From: Kalmusia sp. IMI 367209
Lineage: Eukaryota; Ascomycota; Dothideomycetes; Pleosporales; Didymosphaeriaceae
Assembly: GCA_027946365.1 (NCBI GenBank)
Contig: JAPEUQ010000007.1
Span: forward strand, 558,001 to 622,000
Direction of reading: 5' to 3'
Length of the DNA: 64,000 nt
The position numbers and the translations under genes were made by a program. Positions within the stretch are counted from its first letter, which is position 1. Every line of letters begins with the position of its first letter. The notes under the pieces are model-generated. The model was not told where the DNA came from, made no database searches, and was given only the letters and a program-made list of their open reading frames with translations. This document shows, piece by piece, positions 32,601 through 44,062 of the stretch.

Positions 32601-35600
32601 TGTAAGCTCTTGGCGTACTCTCTGGACTTCGAGTTCCATTCCGTTGACTTTGAGCTGTAGAATGTCTTTATCGTTGCGAAGCGACTTGTTGAGTTCTTGT
32701 AGGCCACTCAAGCTGGAATCGAGGTTGATGACATCAGTCTGTCCGCCGGCGACGGACAAGCGGTTATCCTGGAGAGATTTGATTGTCTTATTGAGGACAT
32801 CGATCTGCTCATACAGCGTTTTGTTCTGCCCGTTGAGACCGTCTTTCTCTTCCCGAGTTTCCCTTAGTTCGCGCTCCTGCCGCTCTTTGATTGAATTCCA
32901 ATGCTCCTCGTTCTGTGCCAAAGTAACCCGAGCAGCCTCAGCCTGGGTTCTATATTCCGTAACATCAGTGCTGAGTTTGTTGTGCTGATCACGGAGCGCA
33001 CGAAGAGTCTTCATCGTCTCACCATGCTTTGCGAGCTCATTCTCATAGTCGGCTTGTGCGCGCTTGGCGATTTCAGCTTGTGAAGCGACGAGCTGGTTCT
33101 GTGTCTCCATTGCCGCCGCATATTCGTTGATATCGTTTTGGATACGAGCAATGTCGGCTTCAAGGGCATCCTTCTGCTGGGTGAGTTCCAGCTTCTCTTT
33201 TTCTTGGATATTCCTAAGTTCGGAAAGCTCGGTGCCCGTCGTGGCAAGCTCCGACGAGAATTCCTCTACCCGCTTCTTCAGATCCACAATCTCGGCCTCC
33301 TTCTGTTGAATCGTGCGAGTCGTATCCTGTTCCATCTGGTCGTGGGCCTCCATGAAGCTTTCCAACTGCTCTTCCTTCTCCTGAGCAATGTTCTTGTAAG
33401 TCTCGATGTGGGTGTCAGCGGTCTCTAGCTTCTCTTTTGCCCGCTCGTAGTCTCGTTGAAGTTCGGCCAGTTGATTATCGAGCTGCTCCTCACGACTAAG
33501 ACCCTCGTCGTCTACATCGGTAGTGCCGTTCGTACGCGGGGCTTGCTGTGAACGTTCCTCGGCAAGGCGTAAATCAGTCTGCAATTCATTCACTCGGACC
33601 TGCAATTGATCTCGCGCAGTCCTCACCGAAGCAAGTTCCTGTCGGACCTCGTTGGCAGCCTTGATCAAGTCGTCAATTTTCCTTTGCTTATCTGCTTGAT
33701 CAAGCTCGTAGCGTATGGTGACCCTCTTATGTTCTTCAATCTCGTCGTGCAGCTTCCGTTGGGCATTCGTGAGCTCTGCTTCGAGTGAACTAGTTCGGGA
33801 TTCGAGGAGCCTTCGATTCTCAGCCTGCATCAGAGTCTGCTCGTTGTAGTCGTTTCGTTTCTCATCCAGAGATCTGCTGAGGAAGTTCTTAGCTTCGGTA
33901 AGCGCCTTTATCTCGCTGTCGAGGCGACTCCTCGTTGTGTCCCAGAGGGACTGAGAAGCTTTGAGATTCGTATTGGTGCGCTCGAGATTCTCAATCTGGC
34001 CCCTGCATTCCACATTCTCTTCCATTACTTGCTGGAATTTGAGGTCGCTGGTGGCGAGCTGATCCTGCGCACTATCAAGACGCTTCTGCAACAGATCCTT
34101 CTGTGACTCTAAAGCAGTGATACGATGTTGTTGTTGATCATGCCATTGCTGAGCCATCTCCTGCTTACTTGTCAAGCGCACATTTTCGTGTTGCAGTTGA
34201 CGAATCTCCTTGGTCAAATCATCAATTTGGCGCGTGAGCGTGGTGCGGTCGATAGTCGACTCCTCTCGTAGTATGTCTAGGGACTTCTGAAGCTCCTTGA
34301 AGACGCTGCTATTCTCAACAGCTTCCTTGGATTGCGTATTAGGCTGTACGCTTGAGACGCTATGTCCCAACGGTGGTGTTCCTTCGAGCATAGATGCAGC
34401 ATCGGAGCCTGCATGTCCGTGACTTTGAGCAAGACGTCGGTACATATCGCGCTCCTTCATGTAAGCTTCACAACGGAGTTTGAGCGAGCCGATCTCGTCT
34501 TCGTACTGGGCGACCTTCTCTTTCAAACCTGAAAGCTCCTCTTGAAGACGTTCTAGCGCCACTGCTTTGGCTTGCGCTTCACTTCCTTCCAACTGCTCGG
34601 CTACATATCGATTCATTTCCAGAAGTTGTACGTTTCGGTCGACCACTTCACTAATGTTACGGAACAAGGCCATGTGTTTGCTGAGCAATTGGCTGGTGGC
34701 TGTCTCGTTCTCATCGAGAAGGTGATCGGGGATGGTGTTGTCCTTGGTGTCTTCGAGGAACTGTTGCTCCTCTGGGGAAAGAGATTCCAAGCCTTCTTCT
34801 TGACGCTTTTGTTCGTAAAGCAGCAATTTGTTCTGGAACGTGATATCCCGGATGATCTGTTGGTCAAGCTCTTTTTGTCGCTCTATGCCTTGGAATTCCC
34901 CTTGGACCTTGCGAGTTTCCTTACGAGCTGCTTCCTTCTCCGCCAGAGCTTCCTGTAGTAGACTAGACATGTCGCTGAACTCGGAGGTCAGCCGGTCCTT
35001 CTCCTGTCGCAGCTCTTCAATCTCCGGCTGCCAGTTCTCCAGTGTATCCAGCATCTCTTGCATCTGGTCACGCTGCGCCTGGTACTTTTCATCCATGCTG
35101 CGAATGTCAGCCTTAAGCTTGACGTTCTCGGCATAGAGCTGGGTCACAGTCAGGCCGCCCTTTTGTCGTGACCCACCAGGAGAAAAGGTCATGGGTGAGC
35201 CGGCTCTTCCTGGAGTAGAGAAGCCACCGTTCATAGTACGACGAGGAGTAGCTGGAATATGGGCTGTGTTCCTGAGTTCGGATAATTGGCTTTCTTGGTT
35301 CTCCACGACCAACTCGAGTTCGGCAACCTTGGCTTCGTACTGAGCTGCGCTAGAGCGTTCTGAGTCGACTTCAGCCTGCAATCTCCCAATCTCCTCAGCA
35401 GCTCGATCGCCATCTATCGTGAGCTGTTCCTGGACCTCCTGCAAGCGCTTCTTCACGGTGTTGGCGCTATTTTGGTGGAGCTCAGCAAGGCGGCGACTGT
35501 TGTCAAGCTCGGCGCGGAATGATTGCTGGTTCTGAGTAGCTTCCTCTTGCAGCTCTTGAATGCGGGTCAGCGATTGCTCAATGCGCTGCTCAAGCTCGTC

Positions 35601-36431
35601 GATGCGCTTAGTTTGCGATATTTCCTTGCTGCGGAGCGATTCTATGGTCTGCGTCGAATCTGCACTAGCGCGCTGGAGCTCGGCGAGTTGGGCATTTTTC
35701 TCCTTGCGAAAGCGGGTGTTGTCCGCAGAGCGTGTCTTGAGCTCGCCTTCATACCATTCGTTGTTAGTGCGGAGCTGGTCGATTTCTTGCCGAAGATTGT
35801 TCTCGCGGAAGGTGACATCTTTGGCCGCTGCTTCGAGCTCCTGCTTCTTGTCTTCTAATTCAGACACCTGTTTACGGAGAGCGACGAGTTTTTGGTGCTG
35901 AGCGGACAGCTCCTCGGCAAGGCGGTCGTACGCAGCAGACTTGGCTTCGTGTAAAGAAATGGTATCTCGATTCTGGCTTTCCAATGTCTTGACGCGAGCT
36001 TCGAGAATCTCGACTTGGGACGACGAGTTGGTGGTCGTGGTCTGAAGCGTCTGAAGCTGCGTCTCCAGCTGCTGGTGGGCCGTTTCTGTAGCTCTGTCAG
36101 TATGTCCCGCGGAACCAATGGGCGACCATCCGCGCATACCTTTCTGTGCGAGTTGCTGGCGCAGCTCCTCGGCCTCCTTCACAGCGTTATCGGCCGTCAC
36201 CTGGAGCGTGCGGATGCGGGCTTCTCCAGCGCGGACAGCCGTCTCATTCTCGATGTCGGCACGGAGCTTCTCTGACTGTAGCTCGTCGTATTCGCGGGCC
36301 TTTGCTTCGATTTGGGTGAGCAAGGACTGTACTAGCTCGACGGTGGGCTCGGACAATAGTGACTGGATGCTCGCCTCTGGGAGCGCGTAGGACGCGGCCA
36401 GATAGCCGACGTCAACTGCAGGCGCAGCCAT
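29670..36431 (-). CDS. MLP1: Nuclear-basket nucleoporin MLP1/TPR
   Basis: Predicted 2236 residues from exons 36431-31743 and 31691-29670 (51-nt intron, phase 0). Filament protein of the nuclear pore basket, linked to mRNA quality control and export, the spindle checkpoint and telomere/gene positioning. Seen: about 1,600 residues of almost unbroken heptad coiled coil; the conserved central TPR/MLP block near the middle (EKEAARKETRKVQGEFQGIERQ ... FQNKLLLYEQKRQEEGLESL ... SKHMALFRNISEVVDRNVQLL); then a low-complexity C-terminus with Gln-rich and FGFSGGNFQAGFG-like stretches and a final RG-rich segment including PRGGRGGGGAG. The ATG at 36431 (MAAPAVDVGYLAASY) is the first ATG in frame. A possible extra 48-nt in-frame intron lies at 36139-36092. 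Divergent from TFA2. Confidence 0.93.
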
Positions 36432-36849
36432 GGTGGACGGTGGGTTGAATCGAGTCTCAGCGCATTCTCGGGTATTGCGCACGACAGTTGAGCTCGAGGA
36501 AAATAATCAAAGGAGAGAGCGTGGTGCGGTCCCGAGACCAAGAGCAGTGGCCTGCGTCTTTGAAGCTCCGTCGTCGCGACCGTTTGTTTCCTTAGGCGCG
36601 TCTTGGCGACCTCCGCCGCATCGTTTACATCAGCGGCCACCCTCGCAGCTGCCTTCAACATTCACCACCGCCTTTACCCTGCGCCGTCTATAATCAAGCG
36701 CCAGCTTGACAATCACTGCGCCGACACACAGGCACTAGACCGGCTCCGCCGTTTGAGGGCGCTCACTTTCTAGACTTGCGCGGCCCTTTAGCTAGACGCC
36801 GCCTGCTCACCCTCCGCAACCTGCATCCACCCGCTGTCCCCACGCGAAC
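36432..36849. promoter_or_regulatory. Divergent promoter, MLP1 / TFA2
   Basis: 418 bp between the two start codons serves both genes. No TATA box is evident, as is usual for housekeeping genes. Confidence 0.45.
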
Positions 36850-37694
36850 ATGTCTACCCTCAAGGCGAACTCGTTCATGCGCAGTGCGCCCTCTCCGACG
36901 CCTTCGAATGCCTCTGCAAATGGCACCAAGCGCAAGCGCCCCGAAGAGGTTGCCAACGTTGTGTACTCGCAGCCGCAGGACACAGGCAAGGGTGACCACG
37001 TCTACACGCGGCTAACCTATACCATCGATTTCCTGAAGACGGACCCTGATAAATGGAGAACATTCAAGGAGATCATGGACTACCTCAATGTTCCGGAGGC
37101 CGATCAGACGACCCGCGCCCAGCTCACTACGCTGTTCCGGCTCGACAGCCCGAACCAACGTATCGAGTACAATCCTGCGAGCAAGATGTACCGCTACAGG
37201 CCCAAGTACAGTATTCGCAACTCTGCGCAGCTCAAGGGCTTTCTCCAGAACCAGAAGTCCGCCCAGGGTCTCCCGGTCAAGGATCTCAAGGATGGCTGGG
37301 CCGCTGTGCAGGAGGATCTGAAGGGTCTCGAGGCCAAAAAGCAGGTGCTTGTTAAGCGCAACCCGAAGGACCAGCAGGCGAAGACTGTGTATGTCACCTG
37401 ACAGTAAGTATGTTACGCATGCTAACGCATTCAAGGTGGGACAACGATCCGACGCTCATGCACGACATGGATCCAGAGTTCAAGTCGGAGTGGCATAAGA
37501 TCCAGATCCCACCCAATCCGGACGACTTGCGCAACAGTCTTGTGGCAGCTGGCCTCAAGCCGTCGAGCGCGCCGCGTGTCATTAACAATTCAAAACCGAA
37601 GGAGACGAAGCGGAAGACCGCTCGCCGTGGTGGCAAGCAAACCAATACTCATATGGCGAACATCCTCAAGGACTTTTCACACATGCGCAAGTAA
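36850..37694 (+). CDS. TFA2: Transcription initiation factor IIE subunit beta
   Basis: Predicted 265 residues from exons 36850-37388 and 37436-37694 (47-nt intron, GTATGT donor, GCTAAC branch, phase 2). TFIIE beta recruits and stimulates TFIIH at RNA polymerase II promoters. Seen: a basic disordered N-terminus (GTKRKRPEE); a first winged-helix region (VYTRLTYTIDFLKTDPDKWRTFKEIMDYLN); the second with LDSPNQRIEYNPASKMYRYRPKYSIRNSAQLKGFLQ, a hallmark of the family; the KDLKDGWAAVQEDLKGLE helix; then after the intron the conserved VWDNDP block with MHDMDPEFKSEWHKIQIP; and a C-terminal basic tail. Length agrees with fungal homologues (about 280-330). Confidence 0.93.
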
Positions 37695-38284
37695 TCCTTT
37701 TTTCAAGCATAGCGCCGGCGTTTGGGTAGGTTCCTGTGGATGCAGTCTCGCGTCACGACTTTGCATTTGCCCTTTGAACTGGGCGGCGGTAAGATTCATT
37801 GTACGTTATCCAGATTGTCAGCAGATGGTACTCGTTGCTTCGCTTGGAGGAGCTTGCGCCTGCAGCTGTCCATTACATAGAAGTTCCTCCTAAAATCACC
37901 CATTAAATGGGCCTATCTTCCGTGCGGTAGCACAGACAAAATCTACTCATTGTATACTCTTCAGGCTACGTGTGGCAGAAGTCCAGTTCCCCAAACAAGT
38001 TGCCCTACTACAAGAAACACCGCTGAGCATCTGACAGCATATTAACACCAGATCTATGATAAAGACACAAACAATTTAAATCCACTAATCTCTACAAGTT
38101 CAAGAGTAAAAGTAATGAAGTAACAGAATTTGCTAAGATATTTCTACACGTAGAGAGATCCTTGCCAAATGTGCATATCATCTGCGACGTGCATGAACAT
38201 GGCCCGTGCCACAAAAGTTAGTGGTGACATCAAGTCAATGCACAAGCTTAACCTTCTCTACAACATCATAGCCCAACCAGAGCT
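37695..38284 (+). other. Intergenic, TFA2 3' flank and COQ3 promoter
   Basis: 590 bp with no coding signal. The stretch 38020-38170 is AT-rich. Confidence 0.4.
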
Positions 38285-39196
38285 ATGAAAACTTCACGCT
38301 CGATCAGGGTGCTTCGCCCTCTCCAGAGACGTACCATTTCTCCAACACATCGTTCAACACCCATACAAAATGCACAAGCGCAAGCTCAAACATGTGCAAC
38401 ACCAATCCGCTTCTCATCCACTACCTCCACCCACGAACCTCCCAAATCCACCGTCGACCCGACAGAAGTGTCCCACTTCAATGCCCTCGCATCCAGCTGG
38501 TGGGACCCCGTCGGCCCCTCCCGCCTCCTCCACCTCATGAACCCGCTCCGACACACCTTCATATCACAATGTCGATCCTCCTCCGCACCCACATCCCCTA
38601 GTACGGATCTTCGATACCTAGACATTGGCTGCGGCGGGGGCATCTTCGCAGAGTCGGCGGCGCGTCTACTGAGCACACAATCCGTGACTGCGATCGACCC
38701 CACACCTGAAGTGCTCAAGGTCGCTGAGGCGCATAAGAGGAGGGATCCTACGCTCGCTACGCCAGGGAAGCTAACGTATGTCAATTCGTCGATTGAGGAC
38801 TTGCCGCTCCCTAAGACGCCGGAGGAGGGGTATGATGTTGTTTCGCTTTTCGAAGTACTAGAGCATGTGAATGCGCCGGGGCCTTTCCTTGAGCATATAT
38901 TACCGCATGTGAAGCCTGGCGGTTGGCTTGTGCTGAGCACTATTGCGCGGACGTGGACGAGCTGGATGGTCACGAATGTTGTGGCGGAGGATGTGCTGGG
39001 TATCGTGCCCAAGGGGACACATGACTGGGGAAAGTATGTTAACGAGGGGGAGTTGCGGAACTGGTTTCAAGGGAAGCCGGGGTGGGGAGAGATGCGGACA
39101 ATGGGCGTGATTTATGTGCCTGGATTCGGGTGGAAGGAGGTTACAGGGAGTGAGAGATGGGGGAATAACTTCTTTGCGGTGAGGAGGGAGGCTTGA
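38285..39196 (+). CDS. COQ3: Ubiquinone biosynthesis O-methyltransferase, mitochondrial
   Basis: Single-exon gene, 303 residues. Coq3 makes both O-methylations in ubiquinone synthesis, using S-adenosylmethionine, on the matrix side of the inner mitochondrial membrane as part of the CoQ synthome. Seen: an Arg/Ser-rich leader (about the first 45 residues); the family opener EVSHFNALASSWWDPVGPSRLLHLMNP; SAM motif I YLDIGCGGGIFAES (about 111-124); a post-I acidic residue in VTAIDPTPEVL; motif II-like YDVVSLFEVLEHV; and HVKPGGWLVLSTIART with the C-terminal GTHDWGKYV block typical of UbiG/Coq3. The ATG at 38285 is the first in frame and gives a proper targeting sequence. Confidence 0.94.
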   Translation: MKTSRSIRVLRPLQRRTISPTHRSTPIQNAQAQAQTCATPIRFSSTTSTHEPPKSTVDPTEVSHFNALASSWWDPVGPSRLLHLMNPLRHTFISQCRSSSAPTSPSTDLRYLDIGCGGGIFAESAARLLSTQSVTAIDPTPEVLKVAEAHKRRDPTLATPGKLTYVNSSIEDLPLPKTPEEGYDVVSLFEVLEHVNAPGPFLEHILPHVKPGGWLVLSTIARTWTSWMVTNVVAEDVLGIVPKGTHDWGKYVNEGELRNWFQGKPGWGEMRTMGVIYVPGFGWKEVTGSERWGNNFFAVRREA

Positions 39197-39534
39197 TATC
39201 GATGAAAAGACTGTAGGATATGATGTTGAAATGATAGTACATATGATACCCAAACGGCAGTGTACAGTATGTATATATACAATAGGCGAGGGTGCGCAGT
39301 TGGCGCTATACCAGCCAACTATCCTCCACATATCATACAATATTCTCCTCTCCTTGCTGTCACTTATGTCATGTAACAACGGTCCTAAAAAATCCTACCA
39401 ACGCCAACAAATGCCGTTCTTATATCTTCCGGAAAGATGCTGCGCTCACCAATTTCCGCGTCCAGGTGTGTTCAACCTCCCCCTGTCGTGTTAACAAGCA
39501 ATACCATAGCTCCAAACCTCCTCCTCCTCTTCCC
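39197..39534. other. Convergent 3' region, COQ3 / mL41
   Basis: 338 bp between converging genes. No coding signal. Likely the two 3' UTRs. Confidence 0.4.
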
Positions 39535-40024
39535 CTAAGACTTCTTAACCTCTTCCTTCGGCCCTTCCCATACCTCAGGCATCTTCCCCTGCGCCTGAAC
39601 ACTCTCAACTGGTACATCTACCGTGTCATGCCCTCCCTCCGCCTTCCACCTCGCCAAGTACTCTTCCCCTGTCATTTCCTTCGGTACGGTCGCCCACTTC
39701 TTCTCACCCTCCTGTATGAACATCGAGGCGCGACTGCTCACGAACGGGGTTAACTAATCTCGTCAGTATTTCCCCTTCTAAATCCAATCTCCATCATAGT
39801 CGAAGCTGTCTTCTAAGGGTTGTCCTGACCTCAAATCCCTTCGTACCCTTCGCAGGATACACGAATGTCCGGATGCGTGAATAATCCGGGTGGAACTGCC
39901 CGTATTTATTGATGGTGCCCATTTTGCCCACGCGGTTGCCCTTGTAATATTCCTTTCCGGCTTGCTTAGGAGACAGCGGCAGGCGGCGCAGCGTTTTCTG
40001 CATACATGGCGTAGGTTTGAACAT
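39535..40024 (-). CDS. MRPL27: Mitochondrial large ribosomal subunit protein mL41 (MRPL27 family)
   Basis: Predicted 137 residues from exons 40024-39830 and 39753-39535 (76-nt intron, phase 0). Component of the mitochondrial 54S subunit near the tRNA exit side. Seen: the conserved core LPLSPKQAGKEYYKGNRVGKMGTINKYG followed by a FHPDYSRIRTFVYP block, which fits the yeast Mrpl27 order ([25 protein letters not shown]... RTYVTP), then LTPFV after the intron and an acidic C-terminus. Length is close to yeast Mrpl27 (146). The start at 40024 is the first ATG in the conserved frame. It shares a short divergent promoter with UTP14. Confidence 0.85.
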
Positions 40025-40251
40025 TGTTGTGATTCGCCCGGCGTGGGCGTGTCGGGTTCGGAAATGTGTGCGTTCGTCAATTGATTGCGAGGGGATGCGG
40101 AGGTGAGCTTGCTGGTCCGCCGGCGGAACCTCGGCGCGCGCGCGTGCAGGACGGGAAAAAAAGTGAGGGTTGGCCGCCAAGATTTCGTACCCACCGCTTG
40201 ATTTTCTGCGGAAGAGTTGAGTTGCGATTCGACACGACACACTACGCAGAT
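40025..40251. promoter_or_regulatory. Divergent promoter, mL41 / UTP14
   Basis: 227 bp between start codons of a mitochondrial ribosomal protein and a nucleolar ribosome-assembly factor. Compact shared promoter. Confidence 0.45.
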
Positions 40252-43173
40252 ATGCCGCCCCGAATCTCAAGAGGTTCGCTCCAAAATGCGAGGCCGCCTA
40301 AGTCGAAGCCGCAGGCTGGACCTCGAAATTCGAAAAAAGCGCAGCGGCGTGCACAGAATGCATTCTCGATTGCGGCACACGAGACCCCGGACCGCACGAA
40401 GATACGAAAAAGTCGGCTAGGAGAAGCTGAGGGTCCTGCACATAGGAAGAGACCTCGCGATGAAGAAGACGAGGAGGACGAAGAGGAAGAAGATCAGAAT
40501 GATGCAAAGAGGGGAAAGCGGAGGAGGGGTGGAGACGATAGTTTCGATGAGGGTAGCGATTCCGAGGGTAACAATTGGAAGATGGGCCATGTGGATGACG
40601 ACGATGATAGTGACATCGATAGTGACGAGGCATTTGGTGAGAGCGATGAGGAAAGGTTTGAGGGCTGGACGTTCCGCGGGAGTTCGACCAATCAGCCTGG
40701 AAAGAAAGCTAAGAAAAATAGACCTGTCCAAGAGCTGGTCGATGAAGATGGCGATATTGATCTTGATGAGGGAGAGAGCGCTGATGGAGAGGACGAAGAC
40801 GAGGACGATCTAGGTGAGGATGCGATCGATCTTGCTACTGCACTGGATCAGTATGAGGAGGATGAAGAGGAGGAAAAAAGAGAGAAGAACAACAAGAAGA
40901 AAGCATCAGCATTCGATGACAGCGACGAGGCACCTAGCGAAGCTGGCGATTTTGCTGCAGACGGTGCGTCTGAATTCTCCTCCGAGGACGATGAGGAGGA
41001 CGAAGCAGATCGCAGAGCTCAACTCAAGGACTTCATCTCTTCTATGGTAGCAGAAGAAGAGCAAAATGTCCCCGGACCGCGAAAGGTCGAAGTGCACGAA
41101 TCAGGTGCTCCATCTGAATTTGGTGTCATGAGGAAGGTTGATTTGGCAAACTTCAAATCGAAAATCGCCGATCCGGAAAGAAGGAAGGCACTGAAACTAT
41201 TGCAAGACGACGAGCCCTCGAAACGCAATGACATTGCTCGGAAACTTGATGCACCCCTCCCCAAGCGACAGCAAGACAAACTGGACCGAGCCGCCGCCAG
41301 TGCGAAAGCTAAGGAAACTTTGGACAGGTGGACAGATACTGTGAAGCACAACCGCCGCGCTGAGCACCTACATTTCCCTCTTCACCAACCAGAGGCAGGG
41401 TCACGTATGGGCGAAACCCGACTTTTACCAACGACTACGGCCGAGCCGGCCAATGAGCTTGAGAGCACCATTCAATCCATATTACAACAAAGTGGACTTT
41501 CCAATGGAAAAGACGACGAAGAACAGATCCAGAAGTGGGAAGAGCTACAGACGAACAAACTTCCCCTAGCTGAGGTGCAGAAACGACGCGCTCAGCTGCG
41601 CATGGAACGAGAGCTCCTCTTCCGCGAGGAAGTACGAGCGAAACGTATCAAAAAGATCAAGAGCAAGTCGTATCGCAGAGTTCACCGTAAAGAGCGCGAG
41701 AGGTTGCTGGAGAAAGAGCGAGACGCGCTCAGAGCTGAGGGCATTGATGTTTCCGAAGACGAACGAGAGCATAACGATCGTCGAAGAGCTGAAGAGCGGA
41801 TGGGTGCTAAACACCGTGACAGCAAGTGGGCTAAGGGGGTCAAAGCATCTGGTAGAGGCGCTTGGGACGAGGACGCTCGCGCGGGTGTGACAGAGATGGC
41901 CCGACGTAATGAGGAGCTACGACGTCGTATCGAAGGCAAGGAGGTCCGCGAAGAGGGCGACGAAGCATCTGATTTCTCAAGTGACGAGGATGATGAAGAT
42001 GTGGATGATGATGAAGAGGGCAACGAGGTCATTCAACGCCAGCTTGGACGATTGAAGCAGAATCCCTTCTCTACCACGGACGAATCTAAACTCGGCTCCA
42101 TGGCTTTCATGCAGAAAGCGGAGGCTGCACGGAGGGCTCGCAATGACGAGGATGTTGAGCGTTTACGCAAGGAGCTGGCTGGGGAAGATAGCAATAGTGA
42201 AGGAGAGGACGATAACGCAGCAAAAGTCGGTCGCCGCAAGTTCGGTCCAGGCACGAAGATGGCGCCACCAGCCATACAGCTTGGTCAGAGTGAATTCGAA
42301 GAACGTGAACAACCCGACAGCGAAGCAGAAGACGGAGGTGAGGCTGGAGACCGAGAAGTCACTACAAGTGGCACCTCAAAGATGCAACGCAAACCCACAA
42401 CATCCGAGCCTGAGAGCAATGGTCCGAATCCTTACTTAGGCAGCTTGAAGAAAGACAAGAAGTCCTACCAAGGGCCTGATCTGGCAGCACGAGCTTATGA
42501 CACTATCACGGCCACCCAGGTCCAGGCAAAACCTGCAAAGAAGTCGAAAGACAAGCCCAAGTCGAAACAGTCATCTGATGAATCACTCGCAGGAGCTTTG
42601 GCTGGAAACCCCACGATTAGCAAACCTGATGACGACGGCTGGCAGACCGTAACATACGATAATGACGATGAAGAGGAAAGTGACAACAACGATGATATCG
42701 ACCCAGAGTATCTCAACCGCAACGAACAATACACTGCCAGTGCGTTCGCCGGCGACAACGTCGAGAAAGACTTCGCTGCCGAAAAGAAAGCTACCATCGA
42801 CGAAGAAGACACCCGCATCGAGAAGAATGTACTCCCTGGCTGGGGCTCCTGGACAGGTGACGGCCTCAGTAAACAAGAGAAGCGCCGCAAAGGTCAAGTC
42901 ACGTACAAACAAATCGACGGCATCGCGCCCAACAAGCGCAAAGACGCGAAATTGGGCCGCGTCATCATCAACGAGAAGCGCGTCAAGGCGAATACGAAGT
43001 ACATGTCGAGCCAGCTGCCGTTTCCCTTCGAGACAAGAGAGCAGTACGAGCGCTCTTTGAGGCTGCCGAAGGGGCCCGAGTGGACAACGAAGAAGACGTT
43101 TCAGGAGGCGACAAAGCCGAGGGTACTGGTCAAGCAGGGTGTTATTAGGCCGATGCGGAAGCCGCTCGTTTAG
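40252..43173 (+). CDS. UTP14: U3 snoRNP / SSU processome component UTP14
   Basis: Single exon, 973 residues. Utp14 sits in the small-subunit processome and activates the DEAH helicase Dhr1, which removes U3 snoRNA from pre-rRNA. Seen: a basic start (MPPRISRGSLQNARPPKSK); long acidic tracts (about 75-310) between basic blocks; the central RIKKIKSKSYRRVHRKERER motif that defines the family; further acidic linkers; then the conserved C-terminus with VLPGWGSWTGDG, NEKRVKANTKYMSSQLPFPF, REQYERSLRLPKGPEW and the terminal GVIRPMRKPL. Length is close to yeast Utp14 (899). The ATG at 40252 is chosen; the frame runs upstream through the promoter without another ATG that makes sense. Confidence 0.95.
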   Translation: MPPRISRGSLQNARPPKSKPQAGPRNSKKAQRRAQNAFSIAAHETPDRTKIRKSRLGEAEGPAHRKRPRDEEDEEDEEEEDQNDAKRGKRRRGGDDSFDEGSDSEGNNWKMGHVDDDDDSDIDSDEAFGESDEERFEGWTFRGSSTNQPGKKAKKNRPVQELVDEDGDIDLDEGESADGEDEDEDDLGEDAIDLATALDQYEEDEEEEKREKNNKKKASAFDDSDEAPSEAGDFAADGASEFSSEDDEEDEADRRAQLKDFISSMVAEEEQNVPGPRKVEVHESGAPSEFGVMRKVDLANFKSKIADPERRKALKLLQDDEPSKRNDIARKLDAPLPKRQQDKLDRAAASAKAKETLDRWTDTVKHNRRAEHLHFPLHQPEAGSRMGETRLLPTTTAEPANELESTIQSILQQSGLSNGKDDEEQIQKWEELQTNKLPLAEVQKRRAQLRMERELLFREEVRAKRIKKIKSKSYRRVHRKERERLLEKERDALRAEGIDVSEDEREHNDRRRAEERMGAKHRDSKWAKGVKASGRGAWDEDARAGVTEMARRNEELRRRIEGKEVREEGDEASDFSSDEDDEDVDDDEEGNEVIQRQLGRLKQNPFSTTDESKLGSMAFMQKAEAARRARNDEDVERLRKELAGEDSNSEGEDDNAAKVGRRKFGPGTKMAPPAIQLGQSEFEEREQPDSEAEDGGEAGDREVTTSGTSKMQRKPTTSEPESNGPNPYLGSLKKDKKSYQGPDLAARAYDTITATQVQAKPAKKSKDKPKSKQSSDESLAGALAGNPTISKPDDDGWQTVTYDNDDEEESDNNDDIDPEYLNRNEQYTASAFAGDNVEKDFAAEKKATIDEEDTRIEKNVLPGWGSWTGDGLSKQEKRRKGQVTYKQIDGIAPNKRKDAKLGRVIINEKRVKANTKYMSSQLPFPFETREQYERSLRLPKGPEWTTKKTFQEATKPRVLVKQGVIRPMRKPLV

Positions 43174-44062
43174 GTGTTGGTGCTCATGTGGAATGGTAGA
43201 CTTGGTGATAGATTTCGGTAGTAGCCGAGGAATGACAGGTGTTGTGTGACTACTCGGCTATTTCTATGTGTGACGAAAGGGGTGGGATGCCAGGAACACA
43301 GCGCGAACACTCACAAGCTCATAATTTGTGGACCCTGTAAGCGTGTGGACCGACAATTCCTAGTGAGCAGGTTTTAGCCATGGGCATGAGCTCTAAAGGT
43401 CAATGGTCATCGTAGGATTTACCATTCCGTCCACGGTTGTTTCGCGCCATATCTTTGTGCTTCGAGGGCCCATGCTGCTAACCGCTGCCCATGATTTGAG
43501 TTTCATGTTGATAGGCAGGTGCTGCTGCTGTGGCACGTGGTCTGCTATCAGGTGCATGAATTCTGCATCTCATCGATTTTTATCTTGATCATTTCCTACT
43601 CTCGCGTCGACCCTGCGATACATACATGTTTGTCCCGCTTTTTCATCTATCACGAGATGTCCTACAAGAACAGCGATCTCGAGTATCGTTCAGTATGAGA
43701 TCCTAGAAATGATGATCAAATATGAGAGAACGCAGGTGACTGGGATCTATCAACACACTGTGGGTCTCGGACGTTGTGGAAGACAATAGAGACCAGGGAG
43801 TGGGTGCGGTAGCAACATTCTAAAGCTTGGTTATTGGTGGAGTTATACACAATACGCACGAGGACGTTCTTCAGTTTTCTTTTCTGAGAGCTGCAGATGA
43901 TCCGATGCAGCTACTATATAATGGAAAGCAGGTAACTCGCTCACACAAACTGAGAGGTTATCTCAGTACTCTTTCCATTGACACTTTCTATCCGCAGTCT
44001 CTTCTGGCTCCGATCGCTCGATTGCATTCGCGTCTTTTGTTGGTCACTTGAGTTCGCAATTG
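43174..44062 (+). other. Intergenic, UTP14 3' flank and GH81 promoter
   Basis: About 890 bp with no supported gene. Contains the TATA-like element listed separately. Confidence 0.4.
43914..43922 (+). promoter_or_regulatory. Putative TATA box of the GH81 gene
   Basis: The string CTATATAAT lies about 145 bp upstream of the proposed ATG at 44063. Sequence match only. Confidence 0.35.
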
